A stretch of 6,084 nt of DNA, taken from NCBI GenBank assembly GCA_026398835.1, contig JAPLSD010000761.1:1-6084 (forward strand). Direction: 5' to 3'. The DNA comes from Pseudomonas sp. (GTDB lineage: Bacteria > Pseudomonadota > Gammaproteobacteria > Pseudomonadales > Pseudomonadaceae). This document shows, one piece after another, positions 1 through 6,084 of the stretch (its first letter is position 1; the number at the start of each line of letters is the position of its first letter). The notes beneath the pieces are model-generated. The model did not search any database. It was not told the DNA's origin and worked only from the letters and a program-made list of their open reading frames with translations. The position numbers were made by a program, and so were the translations under genes.

Positions 1-13
1 ATCGGCAAATCCT

Positions 14-42
14 TTGGATGAAATGCAGTTGACGATTATAAT
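14..42 (+). promoter_or_regulatory. Candidate sigma-70 promoter of the hexarate operon
   Basis: A perfect -10 hexamer TATAAT lies at 37-42. A weak -35 (TTGGAT, 14-19) sits 17 bp upstream, which would put transcription start near 49 and give a leader of about 75 nt before kdgD. An overlapping alternative pairs TTGACG (29-34, 5 of 6 matches to the -35 consensus) with TACGAT (51-56, 4 of 6) at 16-bp spacing, with a start near 63. Either start falls inside or beside the inverted repeats at 45-69, as expected for a promoter controlled by a repressor. The call rests on consensus matches and position only. Confidence 0.42.
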
Positions 43-44
43 TT

Positions 45-69
45 TAGTTGTACGATGACGTACGACATC
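45..69. promoter_or_regulatory. Candidate operator, GntR/FadR-like inverted repeats
   Basis: Two overlapping dyads are visible. TAGTTGTACGA (45-55) fits the general FadR-subfamily pattern TNGTNNNACNA. GATGACGTACGACATC (54-69) is a 16-bp palindrome with one mismatched pair and contains a second GTNNNAC core (60-66). The arms GTTGTACG (47-54) and CGTACGAC (59-66) also mirror each other around a 4-bp spacer. TGACGTAC recurs at 79-86, 23 bp downstream of its copy at 56-63. The cluster overlaps the predicted transcription start, consistent with repression relieved by a sugar acid or pathway intermediate. FadR-type GntR regulators are common controllers of sugar-acid operons, but the regulator gene is not in the window, so the protein family is inferred. 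Confidence 0.42.
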
Positions 70-123
70 AGCCAAAGCTGACGTACTTTTTCATCACAAC
101 GTGCTTCCCAGGGTGTTCGAATA

Positions 124-1035
124 ATGAATCCACAAGAACTGAAGTCCATCCTCTCCTCCGGGCTGCTGTCTTTCCCGGTAACCGATTTCAATGCCCAGGG
201 TGATTTCCACCGCGAGGGCTATATCAAACGTCTCGAATGGCTGGCCCCGTATGGTGCTTCGGCTTTGTTTGCGGCGGGTGGTACCGGTGAGTTCTTCTCC
301 CTGGCGGCCAGCGAGTACTCGCAGGTGATCAAGACCGCCGTCGACACCTGCGCGACCAGCGTGCCAATCCTCGCCGGTGTCGGCGGTGCTACTCGCCAGG
401 CCATCGAATACGCTCAAGAAGCCGAGCGCCTGGGCGCCAAAGGCTTGCTGCTGTTGCCGCATTACCTGACCGAAGCCAGCCAGGACGGCGTTGCCGCCCA
501 CGTTGAGGCCGTGTGCAAATCGGTAAAAATTGGCGTGATTGTTTACAACCGCAACGTCTGCCGTCTGACCGCTCCGCTGCTGGAGCGTCTGGCTGAGCGC
601 TGTCCGAACCTGATTGGCTACAAGGATGGTCTGGGCGATATCGAGTTGATGGTGTCGATCCGTCGTCGCCTCGGCGATCGCTTCAGCTACCTCGGCGGCC
701 TGCCGACCGCTGAGGTCTACGCTGCCGCTTACAAGGCACTGGGCGTACCGGTTTACTCCTCGGCGGTGTTCAACTTCATTCCGAAAACCGCGATGGATTT
801 CTATCACGCCATTGCCCGTGAAGATCACGCCACCGTCGGCAAGATCATTGATGACTTCTTCCTGCCGTACCTGGACATCCGCAACCGCAAGGCCGGTTAC
901 GCAGTGAGCATCGTCAAGGCCGGGGCAAAAATTGCCGGCTACGACGCAGGTCCTGTGCGCACCCCGCTGACTGATCTGCTGCCAGAAGAGTTCGAAGCAC
1001 TGGCTGCTTTGATGGACAAGCAAGGTCCGCAGTAA
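124..1035 (+). CDS. kdgD: 5-dehydro-4-deoxyglucarate dehydratase (KdgD)
   Basis: This 303-residue cytosolic enzyme converts 5-dehydro-4-deoxy-D-glucarate to 2-oxoglutarate semialdehyde (2,5-dioxopentanoate), releasing water and CO2 (EC 4.2.1.41). It is a single-domain TIM barrel of the DHDPS/N-acetylneuraminate lyase family, at the family's usual length. Visible signatures are the carboxylate-binding GGTGE (residues 52-56), the conserved Tyr141 in VYNRN, and the Schiff-base Lys167 in GYKDGLGD. The glucarate-specific family typically has this K-D-G context. ATG at 124 is preferred because the protein begins normally there ([10 protein letters not shown]) and an AGGG at 110-113 gives a weak ribosome binding site 10 nt upstream. 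It is the first gene of the operon and makes the substrate for the next gene's product. Other DHDPS-family lyases are possible in principle, but the neighbouring dehydrogenase, gudP and garD make the assignment firm. Confidence 0.95.
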   Translation: MNPQELKSILSSGLLSFPVTDFNAQGDFHREGYIKRLEWLAPYGASALFAAGGTGEFFSLAASEYSQVIKTAVDTCATSVPILAGVGGATRQAIEYAQEAERLGAKGLLLLPHYLTEASQDGVAAHVEAVCKSVKIGVIVYNRNVCRLTAPLLERLAERCPNLIGYKDGLGDIELMVSIRRRLGDRFSYLGGLPTAEVYAAAYKALGVPVYSSAVFNFIPKTAMDFYHAIAREDHATVGKIIDDFFLPYLDIRNRKAGYAVSIVKAGAKIAGYDAGPVRTPLTDLLPEEFEALAALMDKQGPQ

Positions 1036-1045
1036 ATAATTCACC

Positions 1046-1071
1046 AGGGCCGCCGAGCAATCAGCGGCCTT
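1046..1071 (+). other. Intercistronic hairpin between kdgD and the dehydrogenase gene
   Basis: GGCCGC (1048-1053) and GCGGCC (1064-1069) form a perfect 6-bp stem, extended outward by a G-T wobble (1047/1070) and an A-T pair (1046/1071), around a 10-nt loop. No T-run follows, so it does not look like an intrinsic terminator. It ends 5 nt before the Shine-Dalgarno sequence of the next gene. It may stabilise the upstream mRNA or tune translation of the downstream gene; the function is inferred. Confidence 0.35.
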
Positions 1072-1076
1072 CGCGT

Positions 1077-1082
1077 AAGGAG
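1077..1082 (+). promoter_or_regulatory. Shine-Dalgarno site that fixes the dehydrogenase start at GTG 1090
   Basis: AAGGAG at 1077-1082 is the strongest Shine-Dalgarno match in the gap. It lies 7 nt before GTG at 1090, an ideal spacing, but only 1 nt before the in-frame TTG at 1084, which is too close for initiation. This supports GTG as the true start and removes two residues from the longest open frame. Confidence 0.75.
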
Positions 1083-1089
1083 ATTGCTC

Positions 1090-2535
1090 GTGTCAGATAC
1101 CAAACGATTCGATAACTACATCGGCGGCCAATGGGTCGCTGGCGCCGACTACTCGACCAATATCAACCCGTCCGAGTTGTCTGATGTCATCGGCGAATAC
1201 GCCAAGGCTGATCTGGCTCAGGTGAATGCTGCCATCGACGCTGCCCGCGCTGCGTTCCCGGCCTGGTCGACGTCCGGTATTCAAGCGCGCAGTGATGCGC
1301 TGGATAAAGTCGGCAGTGAGATCCTCGCCCGTCGCGAAGAACTCGGCACGCTGCTCGCCCGGGAAGAGGGCAAGACCCTGCCCGAAGCCATTGGTGAAGT
1401 GTCCCGCGCTGGCAATATCTTCAAGTTCTTCGCCGGTGAATGCCTGCGTTTGTCGGGCGACTACCTGCCGTCGGTGCGTCCGGGCGTCAACGTCGAAGTG
1501 ACCCGCGAAGCGCTGGGTGTGGTCGGTCTGATCACGCCTTGGAACTTCCCGATTGCAATCCCGGCCTGGAAGATTGCCCCAGCCTTGGCCTACGGCAATT
1601 GCGTGGTGCTCAAACCAGCCGAACTGGTGCCGGGTTGTGCCTGGGCATTGGCGCAAATCATCTCCCGCGCAGGCTTCCCGGCCGGCGTGTTCAACCTGGT
1701 GATGGGCAGCGGCCGCGTGATCGGCGATGCCATGGTGAATAGCCCGAAAGTCGACGGCATCAGCTTCACCGGATCCGTGGGCGTGGGTCGCCAGATCGCG
1801 GTCAACTGCGTTTCGCGTCAGGCCAAAGTGCAGCTGGAAATGGGCGGCAAGAACCCGCAGGTCATTCTCGACGACGCAGACCTCAAGCAAGCGGTCGAAC
1901 TGTCGGTGCAGAGCGCGTTTTACTCCACCGGCCAGCGTTGCACAGCGTCCAGTCGCTTTATCGTCACCGCAGGGATTCATGACAAATTCGTTGAAGCCAT
2001 GGCCGAGCGCATGCGTTCGATCAAGGTCGGCCATGCGTTGAAGTCCGGTACTGATATCGGTCCGGTGGTCTCGCAAGCGCAGCTTGAACAGGACATGAAG
2101 TACATCGACATCGGTCAGTCCGAAGGTGCGCGACTGGTCAGCGGCGGTGGCTTGGTGACTTGCGATACCGAAGGCTACTTCCTCGCACCGACGCTGTTTG
2201 CCGACAGCGCGGCCGAGATGCGCATTAGCCGTGAAGAGATTTTCGGCCCGGTGGCCAATATCGTCCGCGTGGCGGATTACGAAGCGGCGCTGGCCATGGC
2301 CAACGACACCGAATTCGGTCTGTCCGCGGGCATTGCCACCACCTCGCTGAAGTACGCCAACCACTTCAAACGTCATTCCCAGGCCGGGATGGTGATGGTC
2401 AATCTGCCGACCGCTGGCGTTGATTACCACGTTCCGTTCGGTGGTCGAAAAGGTTCATCCTATGGTTCGCGTGAGCAAGGTCGCTATGCGCAGGAGTTCT
2501 ACACCGTGGTGAAAACCAGCTACGTCGGTTCGTAA
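1090..2535 (+). CDS. 2-oxoglutarate semialdehyde dehydrogenase, ALDH family
   Basis: This 481-residue soluble NAD(P)+-dependent aldehyde dehydrogenase most likely oxidises 2-oxoglutarate semialdehyde, the KdgD product, to 2-oxoglutarate (EC 1.2.1.26). The full ALDH fold is present and of normal length. The Rossmann-fold cofactor domain carries PWNFP (150-154, with the oxyanion-hole Asn152), cofactor-contacting Lys175 in VLKPAE, and FTGS (226-229). The general base is Glu250 in EMGGKNP, and the catalytic nucleophile is Cys284 in GQRCTASSR. EEIFGPV (382-388) is the late cofactor-binding motif. The GTG start is chosen from the AAGGAG spacing. Its position 54 bp after kdgD and before a hexarate transporter and garD supports this substrate over succinate semialdehyde or other aldehydes, which the sequence alone cannot exclude. 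Azospirillum has an analogous KGSADH isozyme linked to glucarate/galactarate use. Confidence 0.88.
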   Translation: MSDTKRFDNYIGGQWVAGADYSTNINPSELSDVIGEYAKADLAQVNAAIDAARAAFPAWSTSGIQARSDALDKVGSEILARREELGTLLAREEGKTLPEAIGEVSRAGNIFKFFAGECLRLSGDYLPSVRPGVNVEVTREALGVVGLITPWNFPIAIPAWKIAPALAYGNCVVLKPAELVPGCAWALAQIISRAGFPAGVFNLVMGSGRVIGDAMVNSPKVDGISFTGSVGVGRQIAVNCVSRQAKVQLEMGGKNPQVILDDADLKQAVELSVQSAFYSTGQRCTASSRFIVTAGIHDKFVEAMAERMRSIKVGHALKSGTDIGPVVSQAQLEQDMKYIDIGQSEGARLVSGGGLVTCDTEGYFLAPTLFADSAAEMRISREEIFGPVANIVRVADYEAALAMANDTEFGLSAGIATTSLKYANHFKRHSQAGMVMVNLPTAGVDYHVPFGGRKGSSYGSREQGRYAQEFYTVVKTSYVGS

Positions 2536-2547
2536 CACGCAACACCT

Positions 2548-2576
2548 TGTAGGAGCGTCGACCGGCTGCTCCTACA
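2548..2576. repeat. REP-like palindrome within the operon
   Basis: TGTAGGAGC (2548-2556) and GCTCCTACA (2568-2576) are perfect 9-bp inverted arms around an 11-nt loop. The arm TGTAGGAGC/GCTCCTACA is the hallmark core of Pseudomonas REP elements, known from family knowledge and not from a search. It begins 12 bp after the dehydrogenase stop codon. No T-tract follows, so complete termination is unlikely. REP hairpins in such positions often stabilise the upstream message or cause partial attenuation, either of which would set different expression for the two enzyme genes and for the transporter and dehydratase. Confidence 0.7.
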
Positions 2577-2602
2577 CGGAAATACAAGATTCACCCGCGC
2601 AT

Positions 2603-2610
2603 AAAAATAA
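2603..2610 (+). promoter_or_regulatory. Candidate Hfq/Crc catabolite-repression motif before gudP
   Basis: AAAAATAA matches the AANAANAA pattern bound by Hfq with Crc in Pseudomonas. It lies 5 nt upstream of the gudP Shine-Dalgarno sequence GGGAG (2616-2620), where binding would block ribosome access. Uptake genes are usual targets of this post-transcriptional control. The motif is short and A-rich, so it could also be a simple unstructured translation enhancer. Confidence 0.35.
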
Positions 2611-2629
2611 TCAGTGGGAGTACGTCTAC

Positions 2630-3988
2630 ATGCAAGCGACCAAGCCGACGCACGTCCGTTATTTGATTTTGCTCATGCTGTTTCTGGTGACCACGATCAA
2701 CTATGCCGATCGCGCCACCATCGCCATCGCGGGCTCCAGCCTGCAAAAAGACCTCGGCATCGACGCCGTCACCCTCGGCTATATCTTCTCTGCGTTTGGC
2801 TGGGCCTACGTGGCCGGGCAAATCCCCGGTGGCTGGCTGCTCGACCGTTTCGGCTCGAAAAAAGTCTATGCCCTGAGCATCTTCACCTGGTCACTATTCA
2901 CCGTGCTGCAAGGCTATGTCGGTGAGTTCGGTGTTTCCACCGCGATCGTTGCGCTGTTCATGCTGCGCTTTCTGGTGGGCCTGGCCGAAGCGCCATCCTT
3001 CCCCGGTAACGCACGCATTGTCGCGGCCTGGTTTCCTACGGCTGAGCGTGGCACGGCGTCGGCAATCTTCAACTCGGCGCAATACTTCGCCACGGTGATT
3101 TTCGCGCCGTTGATGGGCTGGATCGTCTACCGCTTCGGCTGGCAGCATGTGTTCGTGGTGATGGGCGGGATCGGCATTGTGTTCTCGCTGGTCTGGCTGA
3201 AAATTATCCACAGCCCGCGTCAGCACCCGATGATCAACGAAGCGGAATTCAAGCACATCGCCGACAACGGCGGCCTGGTCGACATGGATCAGGACAAGGG
3301 CAAGCGCGCCGACGGTCCGAAATGGGACTACATGCGTCAGTTGTTGACCAACCGCATGATGCTCGGCGTGTACCTGGGCCAATACTGCATCAACGGCATC
3401 ACCTACTTCTTCCTGACCTGGTTCCCGGTGTACCTGGTTCAGGAGCGCGGCATGACCATCCTCAAGGCTGGTTTCATTGCCTCCTTGCCGGCGATTTGCG
3501 GCTTTATCGGTGGCGTGTTGGGCGGGATCATTTCCGACTATCTGCTACGCAAGGGCCATTCCCTGACCTTCGCCCGCAAGGCACCGATCATTGGCGGTTT
3601 GCTGCTGTCCACCAGCATCGTCGCCTGCAACTATGTCGACATCGAATGGATGGTGGTGGGCTTCATGGCCCTGGCGTTCTTCGGTAAAGGCGTTGGCGCA
3701 CTCGGTTGGGCGGTGGTGTCCGATACCTCGCCGAAACAGATTGCCGGTCTCAGTGGCGGCCTGTTCAACATGTTCGGCAACATCGCTTCGATCACCACGC
3801 CGATTGTGATTGGTTACATCATCAGCTCTACCGGCTCGTTCAAATGGGCGCTGGTGTTTGTCGGCTGCAATGCACTGGTGGCGGTGTTCAGTTATCTGGT
3901 GATCGTCGGCCCGATCAAGCGCGTGGTGCTTAAAGAGCCACCGAGTGCCGGTCCGGAACTTAATAAACTTTCTCAAGCTCACTCCTGA
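2630..3988 (+). CDS. gudP: GudP-type MFS glucarate/galactarate symporter
   Basis: This 452-residue inner-membrane permease of the major facilitator superfamily (anion:cation symporter family) most likely imports D-glucarate and galactarate with protons. From memory it closely resembles E. coli GudP, sharing NYxDRAT near the first helix (24-30), [15 protein letters not shown] (63-77, which contains the MFS loop 2-3 signature), [15 protein letters not shown] (113-127), GQYCIN (250-255), [10 protein letters not shown] (294-303) and [12 protein letters not shown] (373-384). Length and layout fit 12 helices with a cytoplasmic middle loop at about residues 190-240. The N-terminus is short and enters the first helix at about residue 11, with no cleaved signal peptide. 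GGGAG at 2616-2620 lies 9 nt before the ATG. The substrate is supported by garD immediately downstream and kdgD upstream. Relative preference for glucarate or galactarate cannot be read from sequence. Confidence 0.92.
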   Translation: MQATKPTHVRYLILLMLFLVTTINYADRATIAIAGSSLQKDLGIDAVTLGYIFSAFGWAYVAGQIPGGWLLDRFGSKKVYALSIFTWSLFTVLQGYVGEFGVSTAIVALFMLRFLVGLAEAPSFPGNARIVAAWFPTAERGTASAIFNSAQYFATVIFAPLMGWIVYRFGWQHVFVVMGGIGIVFSLVWLKIIHSPRQHPMINEAEFKHIADNGGLVDMDQDKGKRADGPKWDYMRQLLTNRMMLGVYLGQYCINGITYFFLTWFPVYLVQERGMTILKAGFIASLPAICGFIGGVLGGIISDYLLRKGHSLTFARKAPIIGGLLLSTSIVACNYVDIEWMVVGFMALAFFGKGVGALGWAVVSDTSPKQIAGLSGGLFNMFGNIASITTPIVIGYIISSTGSFKWALVFVGCNALVAVFSYLVIVGPIKRVVLKEPPSAGPELNKLSQAHS

Positions 3989-3992
3989 GGAG
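3986..3992 (+). promoter_or_regulatory. garD ribosome binding site overlapping the gudP stop codon
   Basis: TGAGGAG contains both the gudP stop (TGA, 3986-3988) and a strong Shine-Dalgarno core placed 7 nt before the garD ATG. Ribosomes ending gudP translation would be positioned to start garD, so the transporter and its dedicated dehydratase are probably translationally coupled. Confidence 0.75.
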
Positions 3993-3999
3993 CGGCGTC

Positions 4000-5553
4000 A
4001 TGCAGTTGATTGAACATTCCGACTCGCCGCGCTACATCCGTTTGCACGAGCTGGATAACGTGGTGATCGTGGTCAACGACCAGGGCGTGCCGGCTGGCAC
4101 CGAGTTTCCAGACGGCCTGGTTACCGTGGATTTTGTCCCGCAGAGCCACAAGGTGACGCTGGTGGACATTCCCGAAGGTGGCCAGGTGATTCGTTATGGC
4201 CAGACCATCGGCTATGCCTTGCAGCCAATCCCGCGCGGCAGTTGGGTCAAGGAAGATCAACTGCGCATGCCCACTGCGCCACCGCTGGACAGCCTGCCGC
4301 TGTCCACCGATGTGCCGGCTGCGCAGGCGCCACTGGAGGGGTTCACCTTCGAGGGTTATCGCAATGCCGACGGCACTGTCGGCACGCGCAATATTCTCGG
4401 CATCACCACCACCGTGCAGTGCGTGACCGGCGTGCTGAATCATGCGGTCAAGCGTATCCGCGATGAGCTGTTGCCCAAGTATCCGCATGTCGATGATGTC
4501 GTGGCGCTGACCCACAGCTACGGCTGTGGTGTGGCCATTACCGCCACCGATGCGTATATCCCGATCCGCACTGTGCGCAATCTGGCGCGCAACCCGAATC
4601 TGGGTGGCGAAGCGTTGGTCATCAGCCTGGGCTGCGAGAAATTGCAGGCCGGCCAGGTGATGCACGACAACGACAGCTCGGTGGACCTCAGTGAGCCGTG
4701 GCTGTATCGCCTGCAGGACTCCAGCCACGGTTTCACCGAGATGATCGAACAGATCATGGAACTGGCCGAAACCCGCTTGAAGAAACTCGATCAACGTCGC
4801 CGCGAAACTGTGCCGGCATCCGAGTTGATTCTCGGCATGCAGTGCGGCGGCAGTGATGCTTTTTCCGGGATCACCGCCAACCCGGCGCTGGGTTATGCCT
4901 CGGACTTGCTGTTAAGAGCGGGCGCGACGGTGATGTTTTCCGAAGTGACCGAGGTGCGTGATGCCATCTACTTGCTGACCTCGCGCGCGGAAACCGAGGA
5001 AGTGGCGCAAGAGCTGGTGCGCGAGATGGACTGGTATGACCGTTACCTGGCCAAGGGCGAAGCGGACCGCAGCGCCAATACCACGCCGGGCAACAAGAAG
5101 GGCGGGTTGTCGAATATCGTCGAGAAATCGTTGGGCTCCATCGTCAAGTCCGGCAGCAGCGCGATCAACGGGGTGCTCGGCCCTGGCGAACGCTTCAAGC
5201 GCAAAGGGCTGATTTTTTGCGCGACGCCGGCCAGTGATTTTGTCTGCGGCACCTTGCAACTGGCAGCCGGGATGAACTTGCATGTGTTCACCACTGGGCG
5301 CGGCACGCCCTATGGTCTGGCCATGGCGCCAGTGGTGAAGGTCTCGACCCGCACCGAACTGGCTCAGCGTTGGCCAGACCTGATCGATATCGATGCCGGG
5401 CGTATTGCGACGGGGCGAGCTTCTATTGAAGAGCTCGGCTGGGAGTTGTTCCACTTCTATCTGGATGTGGCCAGCGGCAAGAAACAGACCTGGGCTGAAC
5501 AGCACAAACTGCACAACGACATTACGCTGTTCAACCCGGCACCCATTACCTGA
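4000..5553 (+). CDS. garD: Galactarate dehydratase (GarD)
   Basis: This 517-residue cytosolic enzyme dehydrates galactarate (meso-galactaric acid) to 5-dehydro-4-deoxy-D-glucarate (EC 4.2.1.42), the KdgD substrate. It belongs to the UxaA/GarD family of metal-dependent (Fe2+-type) dehydratases. Domain order is an N-terminal SAF domain (about 10-85, including DNVVIVVND and IPRGSW), a central domain starting near [15 protein letters not shown] (117-131), and a C-terminal domain from about 275. Family motifs are THSYGCG (171-177), LGCEKLQ (210-216), [12 protein letters not shown] (279-290), [10 protein letters not shown] (313-322) and TTGRGTPYG (431-439), with the C-terminus FNPAPIT. From memory the sequence is strongly similar to E. 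coli GarD, which is only slightly longer (about 523 residues). Altronate dehydratase UxaA is the nearest alternative but does not fit the neighbours. No frameshift or missing block is seen. Confidence 0.95.
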   Translation: MQLIEHSDSPRYIRLHELDNVVIVVNDQGVPAGTEFPDGLVTVDFVPQSHKVTLVDIPEGGQVIRYGQTIGYALQPIPRGSWVKEDQLRMPTAPPLDSLPLSTDVPAAQAPLEGFTFEGYRNADGTVGTRNILGITTTVQCVTGVLNHAVKRIRDELLPKYPHVDDVVALTHSYGCGVAITATDAYIPIRTVRNLARNPNLGGEALVISLGCEKLQAGQVMHDNDSSVDLSEPWLYRLQDSSHGFTEMIEQIMELAETRLKKLDQRRRETVPASELILGMQCGGSDAFSGITANPALGYASDLLLRAGATVMFSEVTEVRDAIYLLTSRAETEEVAQELVREMDWYDRYLAKGEADRSANTTPGNKKGGLSNIVEKSLGSIVKSGSSAINGVLGPGERFKRKGLIFCATPASDFVCGTLQLAAGMNLHVFTTGRGTPYGLAMAPVVKVSTRTELAQRWPDLIDIDAGRIATGRASIEELGWELFHFYLDVASGKKQTWAEQHKLHNDITLFNPAPIT

Positions 5554-5559
5554 CCTTGT

Positions 5560-5669
5560 GATCGTTCCCACGTTCCTGCGTGGGAATGCCTCTTGTGACG
5601 CTCTGTGTCACGCCTTCTGGGACGCAGAGCGTCCCGGGCTGCATTCCCACGCAGAGCATGGGAACGATC
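5560..5669. repeat. 110-bp intergenic foldback repeat
   Basis: The element starts GATCGTTCCCA (5560-5570) and ends with its exact complement TGGGAACGATC (5659-5669). A second perfect 13-bp stem pairs 5577-5589 (TGCGTGGGAATGC) with 5641-5653. The centre holds two small hairpins: GTGACG/TGTCAC (5595-5600/5606-5611, one wobble) and GGGACG/CGTCCC (5619-5624/5630-5635). The two are themselves complementary at 12 of 13 positions (5597-5609 with 5621-5633). It can therefore fold as one long stem or as a three-stem cloverleaf. I recognise the GTTCCCACGC/GCGTGGGAAC core as a dispersed repeat in fluorescent Pseudomonas genomes. It codes for nothing. Being 6 bp after the garD stop, it may end or protect the operon transcript; no T-tract is present. 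A 1-bp insertion at about 5573-5576 and a few transitions suggest an ageing copy. Confidence 0.85.
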
Positions 5670-5746
5670 CTGGCTTTCGATGCGGCTTATCTGCCGCTAC
5701 TGGCTTATCATTAGCGCCCTAACGACAGGCACAAGGTTTACCAGGC
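5670..5746 (+). promoter_or_regulatory. Leader of the permease gene with a weak promoter candidate
   Basis: This 77-bp gap separates the foldback repeat from the permease ATG. GGCTTATC occurs twice (5684-5691 and 5702-5709), 18 bp apart, and GCGGC/GCCGC (5682-5686/5693-5697) form a small dyad around the first copy. TATCAT (5706-5711) is a 5-of-6 match to a -10 hexamer, but no convincing -35 lies 16-18 bp upstream. The gap after the repeat suggests separate transcription of the downstream gene, but the promoter call is weak. Confidence 0.22.
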
Positions 5747-6084
5747 ATGCTGGCAATCTTTCTCGAAACGCTGAATATCACTGCGCCAGTGTTTGCCATG
5801 TTGTTTTTGGGCGTGTTACTCAAGCGCGTTGGCTGGATCGACGACAACTTTATCCACACCGCGTCGGCACTGGTGTTCAACGTCACCATGCCGGCGTTGT
5901 TGTTTCTGGGCATCCTGCATGCCGATCTGCATTCGGCGTTGCAGCCGTCATTACTGATTTATTTTGCCATCGCCACGCTGATCGGTTTTGCCATTGCCTG
6001 GGGCTGGGCGATCTGGCGTTGCCCACTGGAAGATCGCGGGATCTACACTCAGGGCGCTTTTCGCGGCAATAACGGCGTCATCGG
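5747..6084 (+). CDS. AEC-family permease, 5' part only
   Basis: The frame stays open from ATG 5747 to the window edge (112 codons plus two bases), so only about a third of a typical family member of around 310 residues is visible. The product is a hydrophobic inner-membrane protein. Predicted helices are at about residues 11-28, 41-58 and 68-90, separated by short polar turns. TMPALLF (47-53) and GAFRGNNG (103-110) are typical of AEC (auxin efflux carrier) transporters of the YfdV/MdcF type, which move small carboxylates or other anions. A weak AAGG (5733-5736) lies 10 nt before the ATG. The 193-bp gap and the foldback repeat suggest it is not part of the hexarate operon. Substrate is unknown, and a link to sugar-acid metabolism would be speculation. 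Confidence 0.85.
   Translation, partial: MLAIFLETLNITAPVFAMLFLGVLLKRVGWIDDNFIHTASALVFNVTMPALLFLGILHADLHSALQPSLLIYFAIATLIGFAIAWGWAIWRCPLEDRGIYTQGAFRGNNGVI

Noticed and set aside
1..123. 3' end of an upstream coding gene
   Set aside because: No coding frame of meaningful length or recognisable product is present. The stretch is AT-richer than the genes and holds promoter-like and operator-like sequence.
94..1044. Long minus-strand open frame (316 codons) opposite kdgD
   Set aside because: It is antisense to a clear KdgD with intact active-site motifs. Its translation is rich in His, Gln and Arg and matches no family I recognise. It is a typical antisense frame produced by the codon bias of the real gene.
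1036..1089. Intrinsic terminator after kdgD
   Set aside because: The GC stem is present but no T-tract follows, and the next gene's Shine-Dalgarno sequence begins within 6 nt. Co-transcription is more likely.
1093..2430. 445-codon minus-strand open frame opposite the aldehyde dehydrogenase gene
   Set aside because: The plus strand carries every ALDH catalytic motif. The antisense product is a low-information His/Gly/Arg-rich sequence without domain features.
3979..4794. 271-codon minus-strand open frame at the gudP-garD junction and 5' garD
   Set aside because: It is a shadow of garD. Its translation shows no recognisable family, and it spans the coupled gudP-garD junction.
5560..5669. CRISPR-like or tRNA cloverleaf structure
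   Set aside because: There are no regularly spaced direct repeats with unique spacers. The cloverleaf comes from nested inverted repeats and lacks tRNA features such as a TTCGA arm or CCA-side acceptor layout.
5605..6072. 155-codon plus-strand frame through the foldback repeat and the permease gene
   Set aside because: It starts inside a non-coding repeat and runs out of frame over the AEC permease, whose own frame has coherent membrane helices and the FRGNNG motif.

Overview
The window looks like a chromosomal piece of a fluorescent-type Pseudomonas. The genes are moderately GC-rich with strong third-position G/C preference. There is a short REP-like palindrome containing TGTAGGAGC/GCTCCTACA at 2548-2576, and a 110-bp inverted repeat that begins and ends with GATCGTTCCCA/TGGGAACGATC at 5560-5669. 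Both repeat types are familiar from Pseudomonas intergenic DNA. No database was searched, so the genus is inferred from these traits and from the gene content.

Layout: positions 1-123 are a regulatory region with a TATAAT-type promoter and a cluster of GTAC-centred inverted repeats that resemble a GntR/FadR-type operator. Four plus-strand genes follow in a row. They are kdgD (5-dehydro-4-deoxyglucarate dehydratase, 124-1035), a 2-oxoglutarate semialdehyde dehydrogenase-type aldehyde dehydrogenase (1090-2535; the GTG start is preferred over an upstream TTG), a GudP-type MFS hexarate symporter (2630-3988) and garD (galactarate dehydratase, 4000-5553). The gaps are 54, 94 and 11 bp. The gudP stop codon overlaps the garD Shine-Dalgarno sequence, so those two are probably translationally coupled. 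The 110-bp palindromic element lies 6 bp after the garD stop. After it comes the 5' part of an AEC-family permease gene (5747 to the window edge), which is probably a separate unit.

How the genes work together: GudP imports galactarate/glucarate. GarD dehydrates galactarate to 5-dehydro-4-deoxy-D-glucarate. KdgD dehydrates and decarboxylates this to 2-oxoglutarate semialdehyde. The aldehyde dehydrogenase oxidises the semialdehyde to 2-oxoglutarate, which enters the TCA cycle. This is the oxidative 2-oxoglutarate route, not the aldolase route (GarL/GarR) of E. coli. Glucarate dehydratase and the dedicated regulator are not in the window.

This is a well-understood type of catabolic operon, and I see no evidence of a novel system. 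The points most worth a second look are regulatory or structural: the operator cluster, a possible Hfq/Crc site before gudP, the REP-like hairpin inside the operon and the 110-bp foldback element.
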